The position numbers were made by a program, and so were the translations under genes. Shown here piece after piece: positions 1 to 7,012 of a stretch of DNA of 40,370 bases. Position 1 is the stretch's first letter. Every line of letters starts with the position of its first letter. Source of the DNA: Streptomyces aureus (GTDB lineage: Bacteria > Actinomycetota > Actinomycetes > Streptomycetales > Streptomycetaceae); the NCBI RefSeq assembly GCF_001418135.1, contig NZ_LIPQ01000039.1:1-40370 (forward strand), read 5' to 3'. The notes below the pieces were generated by a model, which was not told where the DNA came from, did not search any database, and worked only from the letters and a program-made list of their open reading frames with translations.

Positions 1-49
1 CTTCGGTCCGCGGCCCCCTCGCCCCGGCCCGTCGCGAACCCGGAAAGCC

Positions 50-87
50 CGGTGGGGGCCGCGGACCGAAGTCCGCGGCCCCCACCG
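50..87 (-). terminator. Hairpin terminator downstream of pepN
   Basis: A perfect inverted repeat of 17 bp (50-66 with 71-87) closes on a CGAA tetraloop, just past the pepN stop codon. There is no long T run, as is usual in Streptomyces. The left arm could instead pair with a further copy at 1-18 (18 bp with 54-71), so two structures compete. The second copy may belong to a gene that ends to the left of the window. Confidence 0.8.
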
Positions 88-103
88 TCGTCGACCGGCG
101 ACG

Positions 104-2692
104 TCAGCCGGCGAGGCGGTCGCAGTCCTGCGCCCGCAGCGCCCGCGCCAGGTCGTCCCGCGATTCGAGGACCAGTCGGCGAAGGGCCGGGGCGGCCGCC
201 TCGTGCGCCGACAGCCAGGCGTCCGTCGCGGCCAGCGTGGCCTGGTCGTCCTGGAGCCCCGGGAACAGGCCCCGTACGACGTCCATGCCGATCTGGATCG
301 ACCGCTCGGCCCACAGCCGCTCGATCGCCGCGAAGTACTTCTCCGCGTAGGGGGCGATCAGTTCGCGCTGCGAGGGCTGGACGAAGCCGGCGATCGTCGC
401 CTCGACGAGCGCGTTCGACAGGCTGTCCGACTCGACGACCTGCGCCCAGGCCTGGGCCTTGACGGCCGCCGAGGGTCGCGAGGCCAGCAGGCGGACCTGG
501 TGGCGCTTGCCCGTCGCCGTGTCGTCCCGGGTCAGCTCCTCGCCGATCCGGGTCTCGTCCGCGCGGCCGTGCACGGCGAGCGGCGAGAGCAGCGACCAGC
601 GCAGCTCCTGGTCGACGTCGAGCCCGTCGATCTTCGCCGTACCGTCGAGCAGCCCTTCGAGGAGCTGGAAGTCGGCGTCGGACGAGGCCGTCGCGGCGAA
701 GAACCGCGCCCAGGTCAGCTGGTGCTCGCTGCCCGGCTCGGCCACCCGCAGCTCGCGCAGGGCGCCCTCGGCGAGCAGCCGCCCGCCCTCCTCGCGCCAT
801 GCGGGGGCCGCGTAGTGGGTGACCGCCGACTTGCCCCAGGCGTGCACCATCTGGAGGACGCCGATGTCGGTCTCGCGGCCCGCGAAGGCGAGGACGACGG
901 AGACGAAGTCCCGGGCGGGCATCAGGGCGTCGCGGGTCAGGTTCCACAGCGCCGACCAGCACAGGGCGCGGGCCAGCGGGTCGGTGATGTCGCCGAGGTG
1001 GGCGCGCAGGGTGGCGAGCGAGCCCTCGTCGAAGCGGACCTTGCAGTACGTGAGGTCGTCGTCGTTGACGAGGACCAGGTCGGGCTTCTCCTCGCCCGTC
1101 AGGTCGGCGACGACGGTCCGGACGCCGGTGATGTCGGCCTCGGCGCGCGCGTACCGGACGAGTTCCCCGCCGGAGAGCCGGTAGAGGCCGACGGCGGCGC
1201 GGTGGGGGCGCCCCGCCGACGGGGTCGGCTGATCCGGCGTGGCGTCGCCCTCCTGGAGGACCGCGAGCTCGGTGATCCGGCCCTCGGCGTCGTAGGTGAC
1301 GGCGGGCGTCAGGGTGTTCACGCCGGAGGTCTGGAGCCAGGACTTCGCCCAGGCCTTCATGTCGCGGCCCGAGGTCTCCTCCAGGATCGTGAGGAGGTCG
1401 GCGAGCCGCGTGTTCCCGTACGCGTGGCGCTTGAAGTAGCGGCGCGCGCCCTCCAGGAACGCGTCCCGGCCGGCGTACGCGACGAGCTGCTTGAGCACCG
1501 ACGCGCCCTTGGCGTACGTGATGCCGTCGAAGTTGAGCTTGGCGTCCTCCAGGTCACGGATGTCGGCCGTGATCGGGTGCGTGGACGGCAGCTGGTCGGC
1601 GCGGTACGCCCAGGCCTTGCGGTTGTTGGCGAAGGTCACCCAGCTGTTGGTGAAGCGGGTCGCCTCGGCGAGGGAGAAGGAGCCCATGAAGTCCGCGAAG
1701 GACTCCTTCAGCCACAGGTCGTCCCACCACACCATGGTCACGAGGTCGCCGAACCACATGTGCGCCATCTCGTGCAGGACGACGTTCGCCCGGCGCTCGT
1801 ACGCCGCCTGCGTCACCTTGCCCCGGTAGATGTACTCCTCGCGGAAGGTCACCATGCCCGGGTTCTCCATCGCGCCGAGGTTGTACTCGGGGACGAAGGC
1901 CTGGTCGTACTTCCCGAAGGGGTACGGGTAGTCGAAGTTGTCGTGGAAGAAGTCGAAGCCCTGCTTGGTGATCAGGAAGACGTCGTCCGCGTCGAAGTGC
2001 TTGGCGAGCCCCTTGCGGCACATCGCGCCGAGGGGGATCTCCAGCTCGGTCCCGTCGGCCAGCGTCCGCGTGTAGCTGTCCGTGACGTAGTGGTACGGCC
2101 CGGCCACGACACAGGTGATGTACGTGGAGATCGGCGCCGTCTCGGCGAACCGCCACACGCCCCCGGCGTCCCGCTCGCCCGCGCCGTTCGACCAGACGGT
2201 CCAGCCCTCGGGCGCGGTCACCGCGAAGCGGTACGGGGCCTTGAGGTCGGGCTGCTCGAAGTTGGCGTACACCCGGCGGGCGTCGGCCGGCTCGTACTGC
2301 GTGTAGAGGTAGACCTCGCCGTCCTCCGGGTCGACGAAGCGGTGCATGCCCTCGCCGGTCCGGCTGTAGGCGCACTGCGCGTCCACCACGAGGGTGTTCT
2401 CGTCGGCGAGCCCGTCGAGCGCGATCCGGGAGCCGTCGAAGACGACCGCCGGGTCGAGGGAGCGTCCGTTGAGGGTGACCGCGGTCACGGACGGGGCGAT
2501 CAGATCCACGAACGTGCTCGTGCCCTCGCCGGTGCGACGGAAGCGGATCGTCGTCTGGGAGCGGAAGGTGCGCACGGCCTCGGCCGAGTCGCCGACCGCA
2601 GAGCGCAGGTCGAGGACGACCTCGTACCCGTCGACGGACAGCAGCGCCGCCCGCTCGTGGGCCTCGTCGCGGGACAGATTCTCACCGGGCAC
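104..2692 (-). CDS. pepN: Aminopeptidase N (M1 family zinc metallopeptidase)
   Basis: Cytosolic zinc aminopeptidase that removes N-terminal residues from peptides; 862 residues, the usual size of actinobacterial PepN. The exopeptidase motif GAMEN is at residues 273-277. The zinc site is HEMAH at 307-311 with the third ligand Glu330, exactly 18 residues later. Tyr393 in GITYAKG is the expected transition-state tyrosine. The C-terminal half is the helical ERAP1-C-like domain. I chose the GTG at 2690-2692 because GGAG sits 5 nt upstream; a GTG two codons earlier would abut the ribosome site. It is divergent from the DsbA-type gene, the same pairing as Rv2467/Rv2466c of M. tuberculosis. No signal peptide is present. 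A very long antisense reading frame is a high-GC artefact. Confidence 0.95.
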   Translation of the reverse strand: MPGENLSRDEAHERAALLSVDGYEVVLDLRSAVGDSAEAVRTFRSQTTIRFRRTGEGTSTFVDLIAPSVTAVTLNGRSLDPAVVFDGSRIALDGLADENTLVVDAQCAYSRTGEGMHRFVDPEDGEVYLYTQYEPADARRVYANFEQPDLKAPYRFAVTAPEGWTVWSNGAGERDAGGVWRFAETAPISTYITCVVAGPYHYVTDSYTRTLADGTELEIPLGAMCRKGLAKHFDADDVFLITKQGFDFFHDNFDYPYPFGKYDQAFVPEYNLGAMENPGMVTFREEYIYRGKVTQAAYERRANVVLHEMAHMWFGDLVTMVWWDDLWLKESFADFMGSFSLAEATRFTNSWVTFANNRKAWAYRADQLPSTHPITADIRDLEDAKLNFDGITYAKGASVLKQLVAYAGRDAFLEGARRYFKRHAYGNTRLADLLTILEETSGRDMKAWAKSWLQTSGVNTLTPAVTYDAEGRITELAVLQEGDATPDQPTPSAGRPHRAAVGLYRLSGGELVRYARAEADITGVRTVVADLTGEEKPDLVLVNDDDLTYCKVRFDEGSLATLRAHLGDITDPLARALCWSALWNLTRDALMPARDFVSVVLAFAGRETDIGVLQMVHAWGKSAVTHYAAPAWREEGGRLLAEGALRELRVAEPGSEHQLTWARFFAATASSDADFQLLEGLLDGTAKIDGLDVDQELRWSLLSPLAVHGRADETRIGEELTRDDTATGKRHQVRLLASRPSAAVKAQAWAQVVESDSLSNALVEATIAGFVQPSQRELIAPYAEKYFAAIERLWAERSIQIGMDVVRGLFPGLQDDQATLAATDAWLSAHEAAAPALRRLVLESRDDLARALRAQDCDRLAG

Positions 2693-2759
2693 GGTCACTC
2701 CTTCGTGGCACGTTCGAAACAGCACCGATCTTCCCATGTGCGGCTGTCGCCCGGGACAC

Positions 2760-2786
2760 GGGAATGCCGTCGCGCTTCCGGGGGTT
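2760..2786 (+). promoter_or_regulatory. Sigma-R-type promoter (GGGAAT-N18-GTT)
   Basis: GGGAAT at 2760-2765 is followed by exactly 18 nt and then GTT at 2784-2786, matching the consensus of the thiol-oxidative-stress sigma factor SigR (mycobacterial SigH). It points at the DsbA-type gene, giving a leader of about 60 nt. The mycobacterial orthologue Rv2466c is SigH-dependent, which fits. Assignment is by consensus match only. Confidence 0.7.
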
Positions 2787-2854
2787 CCTCCCTTTCGGCG
2801 CCCCACCGTCGTCTTTCCGCCTTTCTTTTCGCCACGGCCGTACCGAGGAGTGAC

Positions 2855-3490
2855 ATGTCCGAGAGCAGGACCACCGCCGACTTCTACTTCGACCCGCTGT
2901 GCCCCTGGGCCTGGATGACCTCCCGCTGGATGCTGGAGGTGGAGCAGGTCCGCCCGGTCGACGTGCGGTGGAAGGTCATGAGCCTGGCCGTGCTCAACGA
3001 GAACCGCCTCGACGAGGTCCCCGCCGAGTACCGGGAGATGCTGGAGACCAAGGCCTGGGGCCCCGTCCGGGTCGTCGTCGCCGCTCAGCAGCTGCACGGC
3101 GACGAGGTCGTCGGCAAGCTCTACACCGCGCTCGGCACCCGCTTCCACAACAACGGCGAGGGCCCGACCCGCGAGGCGATCGTCGGCGCCCTGACCGACG
3201 TCGGCCTGCCCGCGGACCTGGTCGAGTACGCCGACAAGGACACCTACGACGCCGAGCTGCGCGCCTCCCACACGGAGGGCATAACGAAGGTCGGCCAGGA
3301 CGTCGGCACCCCGGTCATCGCTGTGCCGGGCGCGGACGGCGACGAGGTCGCCTTCTTCGGCCCCGTCGTCACCCCGACCCCGCGCGGCGAGGCGGCGGCC
3401 CGGCTGTGGGACGGCACCCTGCTCGTGGCGTCGACGCCGGGCTTCTACGAGATCAAGCGCACGCGGACGGCGGAGCCCAGCTTCACGTAG
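2855..3490 (+). CDS. DsbA-family mycothiol-dependent reductase (Rv2466c-like)
   Basis: Thioredoxin-fold protein of the DsbA/FrnE family, 211 residues, closely resembling M. tuberculosis Rv2466c, a mycothiol-dependent reductase of the oxidative-stress response (207 residues). No signal peptide, so cytosolic. The active-site motif DPLCPWAW is at residues 13-20, with Cys16 as the nucleophile. The Mtb protein has CPWC; here the resolving cysteine is Ala19, so a monothiol, mycothiol-resolved mechanism is likely. The cis-Pro region reads VGTPVIAV and is followed by FFGPV, as in the family. ATG at 2855 is preceded by GAGGAG 4 nt upstream. A sigma-R-type promoter at 2760-2786 suggests induction by disulfide stress. 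It ends in a strong bidirectional hairpin before convergent sodF. The family call is firm; the physiological substrate is unknown. Confidence 0.9.
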   Translation: MSESRTTADFYFDPLCPWAWMTSRWMLEVEQVRPVDVRWKVMSLAVLNENRLDEVPAEYREMLETKAWGPVRVVVAAQQLHGDEVVGKLYTALGTRFHNNGEGPTREAIVGALTDVGLPADLVEYADKDTYDAELRASHTEGITKVGQDVGTPVIAVPGADGDEVAFFGPVVTPTPRGEAAARLWDGTLLVASTPGFYEIKRTRTAEPSFT

Positions 3491-3515
3491 TCCGTGAGGC
3501 CTCTCCCGAGGCATG

Positions 3516-3554
3516 GAAGAACCCCCGTGATTCACGTCATCACGGGGGTTCTTC
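3516..3554. terminator. Bidirectional terminator between the DsbA-type gene and sodF
   Basis: Perfect 16-bp inverted repeat (3516-3531 with 3539-3554), rich in G:C in the stem core with AAGAA/TTCTT ends, between two convergent genes. It can end both transcripts and would form the 3' end of the sodF-derived small RNA. Confidence 0.88.
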
Positions 3555-3605
3555 GCTCATCCGCCTGCGAGTGAAGGTTGAGAAGACGATCACGAGCAGG
3601 GCGAC
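3516..3605 (-). ncRNA. Candidate s-SodF small RNA from the sodF 3' UTR
   Basis: In S. coelicolor a stable RNA of about 90 nt is processed from the sodF 3' UTR and base-pairs with the 5' end and ribosome site of sodN mRNA (recalled from published work). Here the sodF stop is followed by an untranslated stretch of about 110 nt that ends in a strong terminator hairpin. On the minus strand it carries a pyrimidine-rich segment around 3571-3586 whose complement contains GTGAAGGTTGAGAAG, which looks like a ribosome-site leader. The 5' end is set here only by the published length. sodN itself is not in the window, so the target match cannot be confirmed. Confidence 0.55.
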
Positions 3606-3628
3606 GGGGGAGCCCTTCCGGGCAGTGG

Positions 3629-4273
3629 TCAGAAGGAGATCAGCGGTACGGAGGCCTTGGCGGCGTGGTAGCGCTTGCTGACGTCCTGCCAGTTGACGAC
3701 CTGCCACATGGCCTCGATGAAGTCCACCTTCTGGTTCTTGTACTGCAGGTAGAAGGCGTGCTCCCAGGCGTCGAAGACCAGGATCGGGACCGAGCCCTGG
3801 CCGACGTTGCCCTGGTGGTCGTAGACCTGCTCGACGATGAGCCGGCCGCTGATCGGCTCGTACGCGAGGACGCCCCAGCCGGAGCCCTGGGTGGTCGCGG
3901 AGGCCTTGGTCAGCTGGGCCTTGAACTTGGCGAAGGAGCCGAAGGACTCGGTGATCGCGTCCGCGAGGTCACCGACGCCGTCGGCGGCCAGCGGCTCGCC
4001 GCCGCCCCCGTCCTTCGGGCTGTCCATGTTGTTCCAGTAGATGGAGTGGAGGATGTGGCCGGAGAGGTGGAAGGCCAGGTTCTTCTCCAGGCCGTTGATC
4101 GCGCCCCACTGGTCCTTGTCGCGCGCCTCCTCCAGCTGCTCCAGGGTGTCGTTCGCGCCCTTGACGTACGCGGCGTGGTGCTTGTCGTGGTGCAGCTCGA
4201 TGATCTGCGGATTGATCACCGGCTCCAGCGCCGCGTAGTCGTACGGCAGCTCCGGAAGTGTGTAGATCGCCAT
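3629..4273 (-). CDS. sodF: Iron-type superoxide dismutase
   Basis: Cytosolic Fe (Fe/Zn) superoxide dismutase that converts superoxide to hydrogen peroxide and oxygen; 214 residues. The metal ligands fall where expected: His28 in LHHDKHH, His76 in LHSIYW, and Asp168 plus His172 in the DAWEHAFY signature. The DAWEHA form and Streptomyces context favour the iron enzyme over manganese, but sequence alone does not fully settle the metal. ATG at 4273 has AAGGGG about 9 nt upstream. A Nur-type operator lies 31 nt upstream of the start, so the gene is probably repressed when nickel is sufficient and a nickel SOD (sodN, elsewhere) takes over. The 3' UTR probably yields a regulatory RNA against sodN. 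Confidence 0.93.
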   Translation of the reverse strand: MAIYTLPELPYDYAALEPVINPQIIELHHDKHHAAYVKGANDTLEQLEEARDKDQWGAINGLEKNLAFHLSGHILHSIYWNNMDSPKDGGGGEPLAADGVGDLADAITESFGSFAKFKAQLTKASATTQGSGWGVLAYEPISGRLIVEQVYDHQGNVGQGSVPILVFDAWEHAFYLQYKNQKVDFIEAMWQVVNWQDVSKRYHAAKASVPLISF

Positions 4274-4303
4274 GTGCCCGGCCCCTTCAACGGCTCCTGC
4301 TTA

Positions 4304-4320
4304 TTGCAACCTATATGCAA
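4304..4320 (-). promoter_or_regulatory. Nur (nickel-responsive Fur family) operator of sodF
   Basis: Read on the minus strand the site is TTGCAT-N5-TTGCAA, one base from the published Nur box TTGCAA-N5-TTGCAA. It covers a TATAGG hexamer usable as a -10 element for sodF, so bound Nur would block RNA polymerase. The box is 31 nt upstream of the sodF ATG. Confidence 0.75.
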
Positions 4321-4478
4321 GTGCAGGCTAACAGTAGGTGCGGCGGAAGTTGATCAGCCCTTGGCCCTAGGCCCTGTCGGCGAACTGCCGTCGTCGCCCG
4401 CACGCCCGATCGCGGAGTGCTTCCGCGCGCTCCGCCGAACGGGCCAACCGATGCTGGGGCCGGGCCCGTCAAGATCCA

Positions 4479-4490
4479 TAACGTGCTCGC
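4479..4490 (+). promoter_or_regulatory. Leaderless-type -10 element
   Basis: TAACGT (4479-4484) lies 6 nt before the ATG at 4491 and no Shine-Dalgarno sequence is present. This predicts an mRNA starting at or next to the initiation codon. No convincing -35 element is seen. Confidence 0.5.
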
Positions 4491-5387
4491 ATGAGACTCC
4501 CCCTGAGACTTCTCACGGCGACCGCGCTCCTCGCCGTGCTCGGCGCCACTCCCGCCGTCGCCGGCCCCGAGGACTGGCAGCGGGTCGGCACCGACACCCG
4601 CGGCGGCATCAGCGGCGTCGCCCACGAGGGCGCCGGCGCGCTGGTCGTCCACGACAACAAGCGGACCGGACAGCAGCGCCTCTCCCGCCTCGCCTACGCG
4701 GAGGGTCCCGCCACCGTCACCCCGCTCACCTGGGCCGGGGCCGAGCCCGTCGACCTGGAGGCCATCGAGGCCGTCCCCGGCGCCCCCGGCGAGTACCTGG
4801 CCCTCGCCTCCCGCGGCATCGTCTACCGCGTCAAGGTCGACGGCGGCACCGCCACCGTCCTCGACCACTCCCCGCTCCCGGGCATCGGCGAGGGCGACGA
4901 CTTCGAGAGCTTCGCCCTCGTGTCCCGGGACGGGAGGTTCGCCGCGCTGTGGGCGGACCGCGGCGCCGGTATGGACCGGCCCGCCACCCTGTACGCGGCG
5001 CCGCTCTCGTTCGCGTCCTGGGGACAGCCGCTGTTCGGCGCCGTCAGCCGGCGGGTCTACCGGTCGACGTACCCGGCCGACGCCGGGACGCGTCACATCT
5101 CCGACATCACGGTGACCGACTCCGGCCGGATCCTGGTCGGTTCGGCCTCGGACGCCGGGGACGACGGCCCGTTCGACTCGGCCGTGAGCGACGCGGGCCG
5201 GGTGACCCTCTCGGCCGCCGGCCGGGTGCGGCTCTCGCTCGACGCGGCACCGAAGGTCCTCGGCGCCTTCCCCGGCTACAAGATCGAGGCCGTGGAGTGC
5301 CTGCCGGGCACGGGTGATGCCCTGCTCGGCACGGACGACGAGAACGCCGGCGGGTACGTACGGACGGCCCCGTACTGCGGAGTCTGA
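4491..5387 (+). CDS. Secreted beta-propeller-like protein of unknown function
   Basis: 298 residues, not assigned to a named family. The N-terminus is a clear Sec signal peptide: MRLPLRLL, a hydrophobic Leu/Ala core, then cleavage after AVA near residue 24. The mature part has repeated short beta-strand-like blocks, such as GGISGVAHEGAGALVVHDN, DLEAIEAVPG, DDFESFALVS, RHISDITVTDSGRILVGS and YKIEAVECLPG. This spacing resembles secreted propeller or esterase-like (phytase-like) folds in which each blade carries a (D/E)xE(A/S)(I/F) segment. Two cysteines, one of them near the C-terminus, may form a disulfide. The gene is monocistronic, apparently leaderless, and ends in its own hairpin terminator. 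The catalytic role is unknown. Being beside sodF need not mean a shared function. Confidence 0.82.
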   Translation: MRLPLRLLTATALLAVLGATPAVAGPEDWQRVGTDTRGGISGVAHEGAGALVVHDNKRTGQQRLSRLAYAEGPATVTPLTWAGAEPVDLEAIEAVPGAPGEYLALASRGIVYRVKVDGGTATVLDHSPLPGIGEGDDFESFALVSRDGRFAALWADRGAGMDRPATLYAAPLSFASWGQPLFGAVSRRVYRSTYPADAGTRHISDITVTDSGRILVGSASDAGDDGPFDSAVSDAGRVTLSAAGRVRLSLDAAPKVLGAFPGYKIEAVECLPGTGDALLGTDDENAGGYVRTAPYCGV

Positions 5388-5419
5388 CCCCGTTCCGGCC
5401 GTACCCCTCCGGACACGGC

Positions 5420-5460
5420 ACCGCGCCCCGCCGAGCACGAGCTGCTCGACGGGGCGCGGT
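5420..5460. terminator. Bidirectional terminator between the secreted protein and permease 1
   Basis: Stem of 11 bp (5420-5430 with 5450-5460), one C/A mismatch, then 6 more bp (CGAGCA with TGCTCG) and a 5-nt loop. It lies between convergent genes. Confidence 0.82.
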
Positions 5461-5476
5461 CGCGCGGAGGGGAGGC

Positions 5477-6895
5477 TCAGGACTCCTCGGTCACCGGTCC
5501 CCGCAGCTTCTGCCGCGCGAAGCCGACGGCGGCGAGCAGCAGCGTCAGGCCGCCCGTCCAGTACAGCTGCACCCGCGTGCCCTCCTCACGGGCCATCAGG
5601 ACGAAGATCGCCGCCATGCCTGCGAGCGCCACCCAGGTCAGCACCGGGAAGGCCCACATCCGCACGACCAGCTTCTCCGGCGCCTCGCGCTCGGTGCGGC
5701 GGCGCAGCACCAGCTGGGAGGCCGCGATGAAGAACCAGACGACCAGGATGATCGCGCCGATCGTGTTGAGCAGCCAGACGAAGATGTCGTCCGGACGCCA
5801 GTAGCTGAGCAGCACGCAGGCGAAGCCGAAGACGGAGGAGACGAGCACCGCCGGGCGGGGGACCCCGCCGAAGGTGCGGCCGAGGGCCTTCGGGCCCTGG
5901 CCGCGCGAGACGAGCGAACCGGCCATGCGGGAGGCGCCGTAGATGTTGGCGTTCATCGCCGACAGCAGGGCGACGAGCACGACGACGTTCATGATCTGAC
6001 CGGCCGCCGGGATGCCCAGGTGGTCGAGGGTCGCGACGTACGGGCCCTTCTCGACGACCGCCTTGTCGCCCCACGGGACGAGGGTGACGATGACGGCCAT
6101 CGAGCCGATGTAGAAGAGCGCGATCCGCCACATCGCCGTACGGACCGCCTTGGCGACGCCCTGCACCGGGTGCTCCGACTCGGCCGCCGCGATGGTGACC
6201 GTCTCCAGACCGCCGTACGCGAAGACGGAGGCGAGCAGACCCACGATCAGGCCCTCGGAGCCGTGCGGGAAGAAGCCGCCGTCGCCGGTGAGGTTCGCGG
6301 TGCCGGGGGCGTCCGTGCCGGGCAGGACGCCGACGATCGCGAGGACGCCGATGCCGAGGAAGAGGACGATCGCGCCGACCTTGAGCGCGGCGAACCAGAA
6401 CTCGAACTCGCCGAAGTTCTTCACGGCCGCGAGGTTGGTGACGCAGAAGACCAGCATGAAGAGCGCGACCCAGGCCCACTCGGGGCTGTCCGGGAACCAG
6501 CCGGTCATGATCTTCGCGGCGCCGATGCCCTCCAGGCCGACGGCGACGCAGAGCAGGAACCAGAAGGCCCAGCCGGCGGTGAAGCCCGCCCAGGGGCCGA
6601 GCGCCCGCTCGGCGTGGACGGAGAACGAGCCGGAGGCCGGGTTCGCCGCGGACATCTCGCCGAGCATGCGCATCACCAGCATCACGAGGATGCCGGAGAT
6701 CGCGTAGGCGATCACGATCGAGGGCCCTGCGGCGGCGATACCGGCGCCGGAGCCGACGAAGAGCCCGGCGCCGATGACGCCGCCGAGGGCGATCATCGAG
6801 AGGTGGCGCTGCTTGAGGCCGTGGGTGAGACCTTCGGCAGTCGCGGTCGCGCCGTCCTTGCGGTCGGCCGGCGCGGGCGCGGTGGTCCGAGACAT
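5477..6895 (-). CDS. Amino acid permease 1 (APC superfamily, GabP-like)
   Basis: Proton-coupled inner-membrane amino acid transporter, 472 residues with about 12 membrane segments. The family N-terminus GLKQRHLSMIALGGVIGAGLFVGSG begins near residue 26 and contains the unwound TM1 glycine motif that binds the substrate backbone. Further family blocks are RMLGEMSAANPASGSFSVHAERALG and NFGEFEFWFAALKV, typical of the GabP/AAT group. The substrate cannot be read off. ATG at 6895 was chosen over an upstream in-frame start because homology begins just after it; an AGGG 8 nt upstream is a weak ribosome site. It is the first of three paralogues (5477, 7013 and 9327), all on the minus strand. A dyad lies in its upstream region at 6994-7010. 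Confidence 0.9.
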   Translation of the reverse strand: MSRTTAPAPADRKDGATATAEGLTHGLKQRHLSMIALGGVIGAGLFVGSGAGIAAAGPSIVIAYAISGILVMLVMRMLGEMSAANPASGSFSVHAERALGPWAGFTAGWAFWFLLCVAVGLEGIGAAKIMTGWFPDSPEWAWVALFMLVFCVTNLAAVKNFGEFEFWFAALKVGAIVLFLGIGVLAIVGVLPGTDAPGTANLTGDGGFFPHGSEGLIVGLLASVFAYGGLETVTIAAAESEHPVQGVAKAVRTAMWRIALFYIGSMAVIVTLVPWGDKAVVEKGPYVATLDHLGIPAAGQIMNVVVLVALLSAMNANIYGASRMAGSLVSRGQGPKALGRTFGGVPRPAVLVSSVFGFACVLLSYWRPDDIFVWLLNTIGAIILVVWFFIAASQLVLRRRTEREAPEKLVVRMWAFPVLTWVALAGMAAIFVLMAREEGTRVQLYWTGGLTLLLAAVGFARQKLRGPVTEES

Positions 6896-6993
6896 GGGCG
6901 AGCCCTGTTCACTAGCTGAGACGGGGGAGGGAGCCAACAGTCTGTGGGCCACCACCGCTCACAGGGAACGGATGTCCGCTATACGGGCACGAC

Positions 6994-7010
6994 CTTCACA
7001 CAAGGTGAAG
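6994..7010. promoter_or_regulatory. Inverted repeat CTTCAC-N5-GTGAAG
   Basis: A 6-bp perfect dyad with a 5-nt spacer sits about 100 nt upstream of permease 1 and 3 nt below the stop codon of permease 2. A TATAGC hexamer lies just downstream on the minus strand. It may be an operator or a short transcript hairpin; the binding protein is unknown. Confidence 0.4.
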
Positions 7011-7012
7011 AT

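Noticed and set aside
203..3490. Open frame of about 1,095 codons on the plus strand opposite pepN
   Set aside because: Its first 2.5 kb is the antisense shadow of pepN in GC-rich DNA, with Arg/Gly/Val-biased composition. Only its last part, from 2855, is a real gene.
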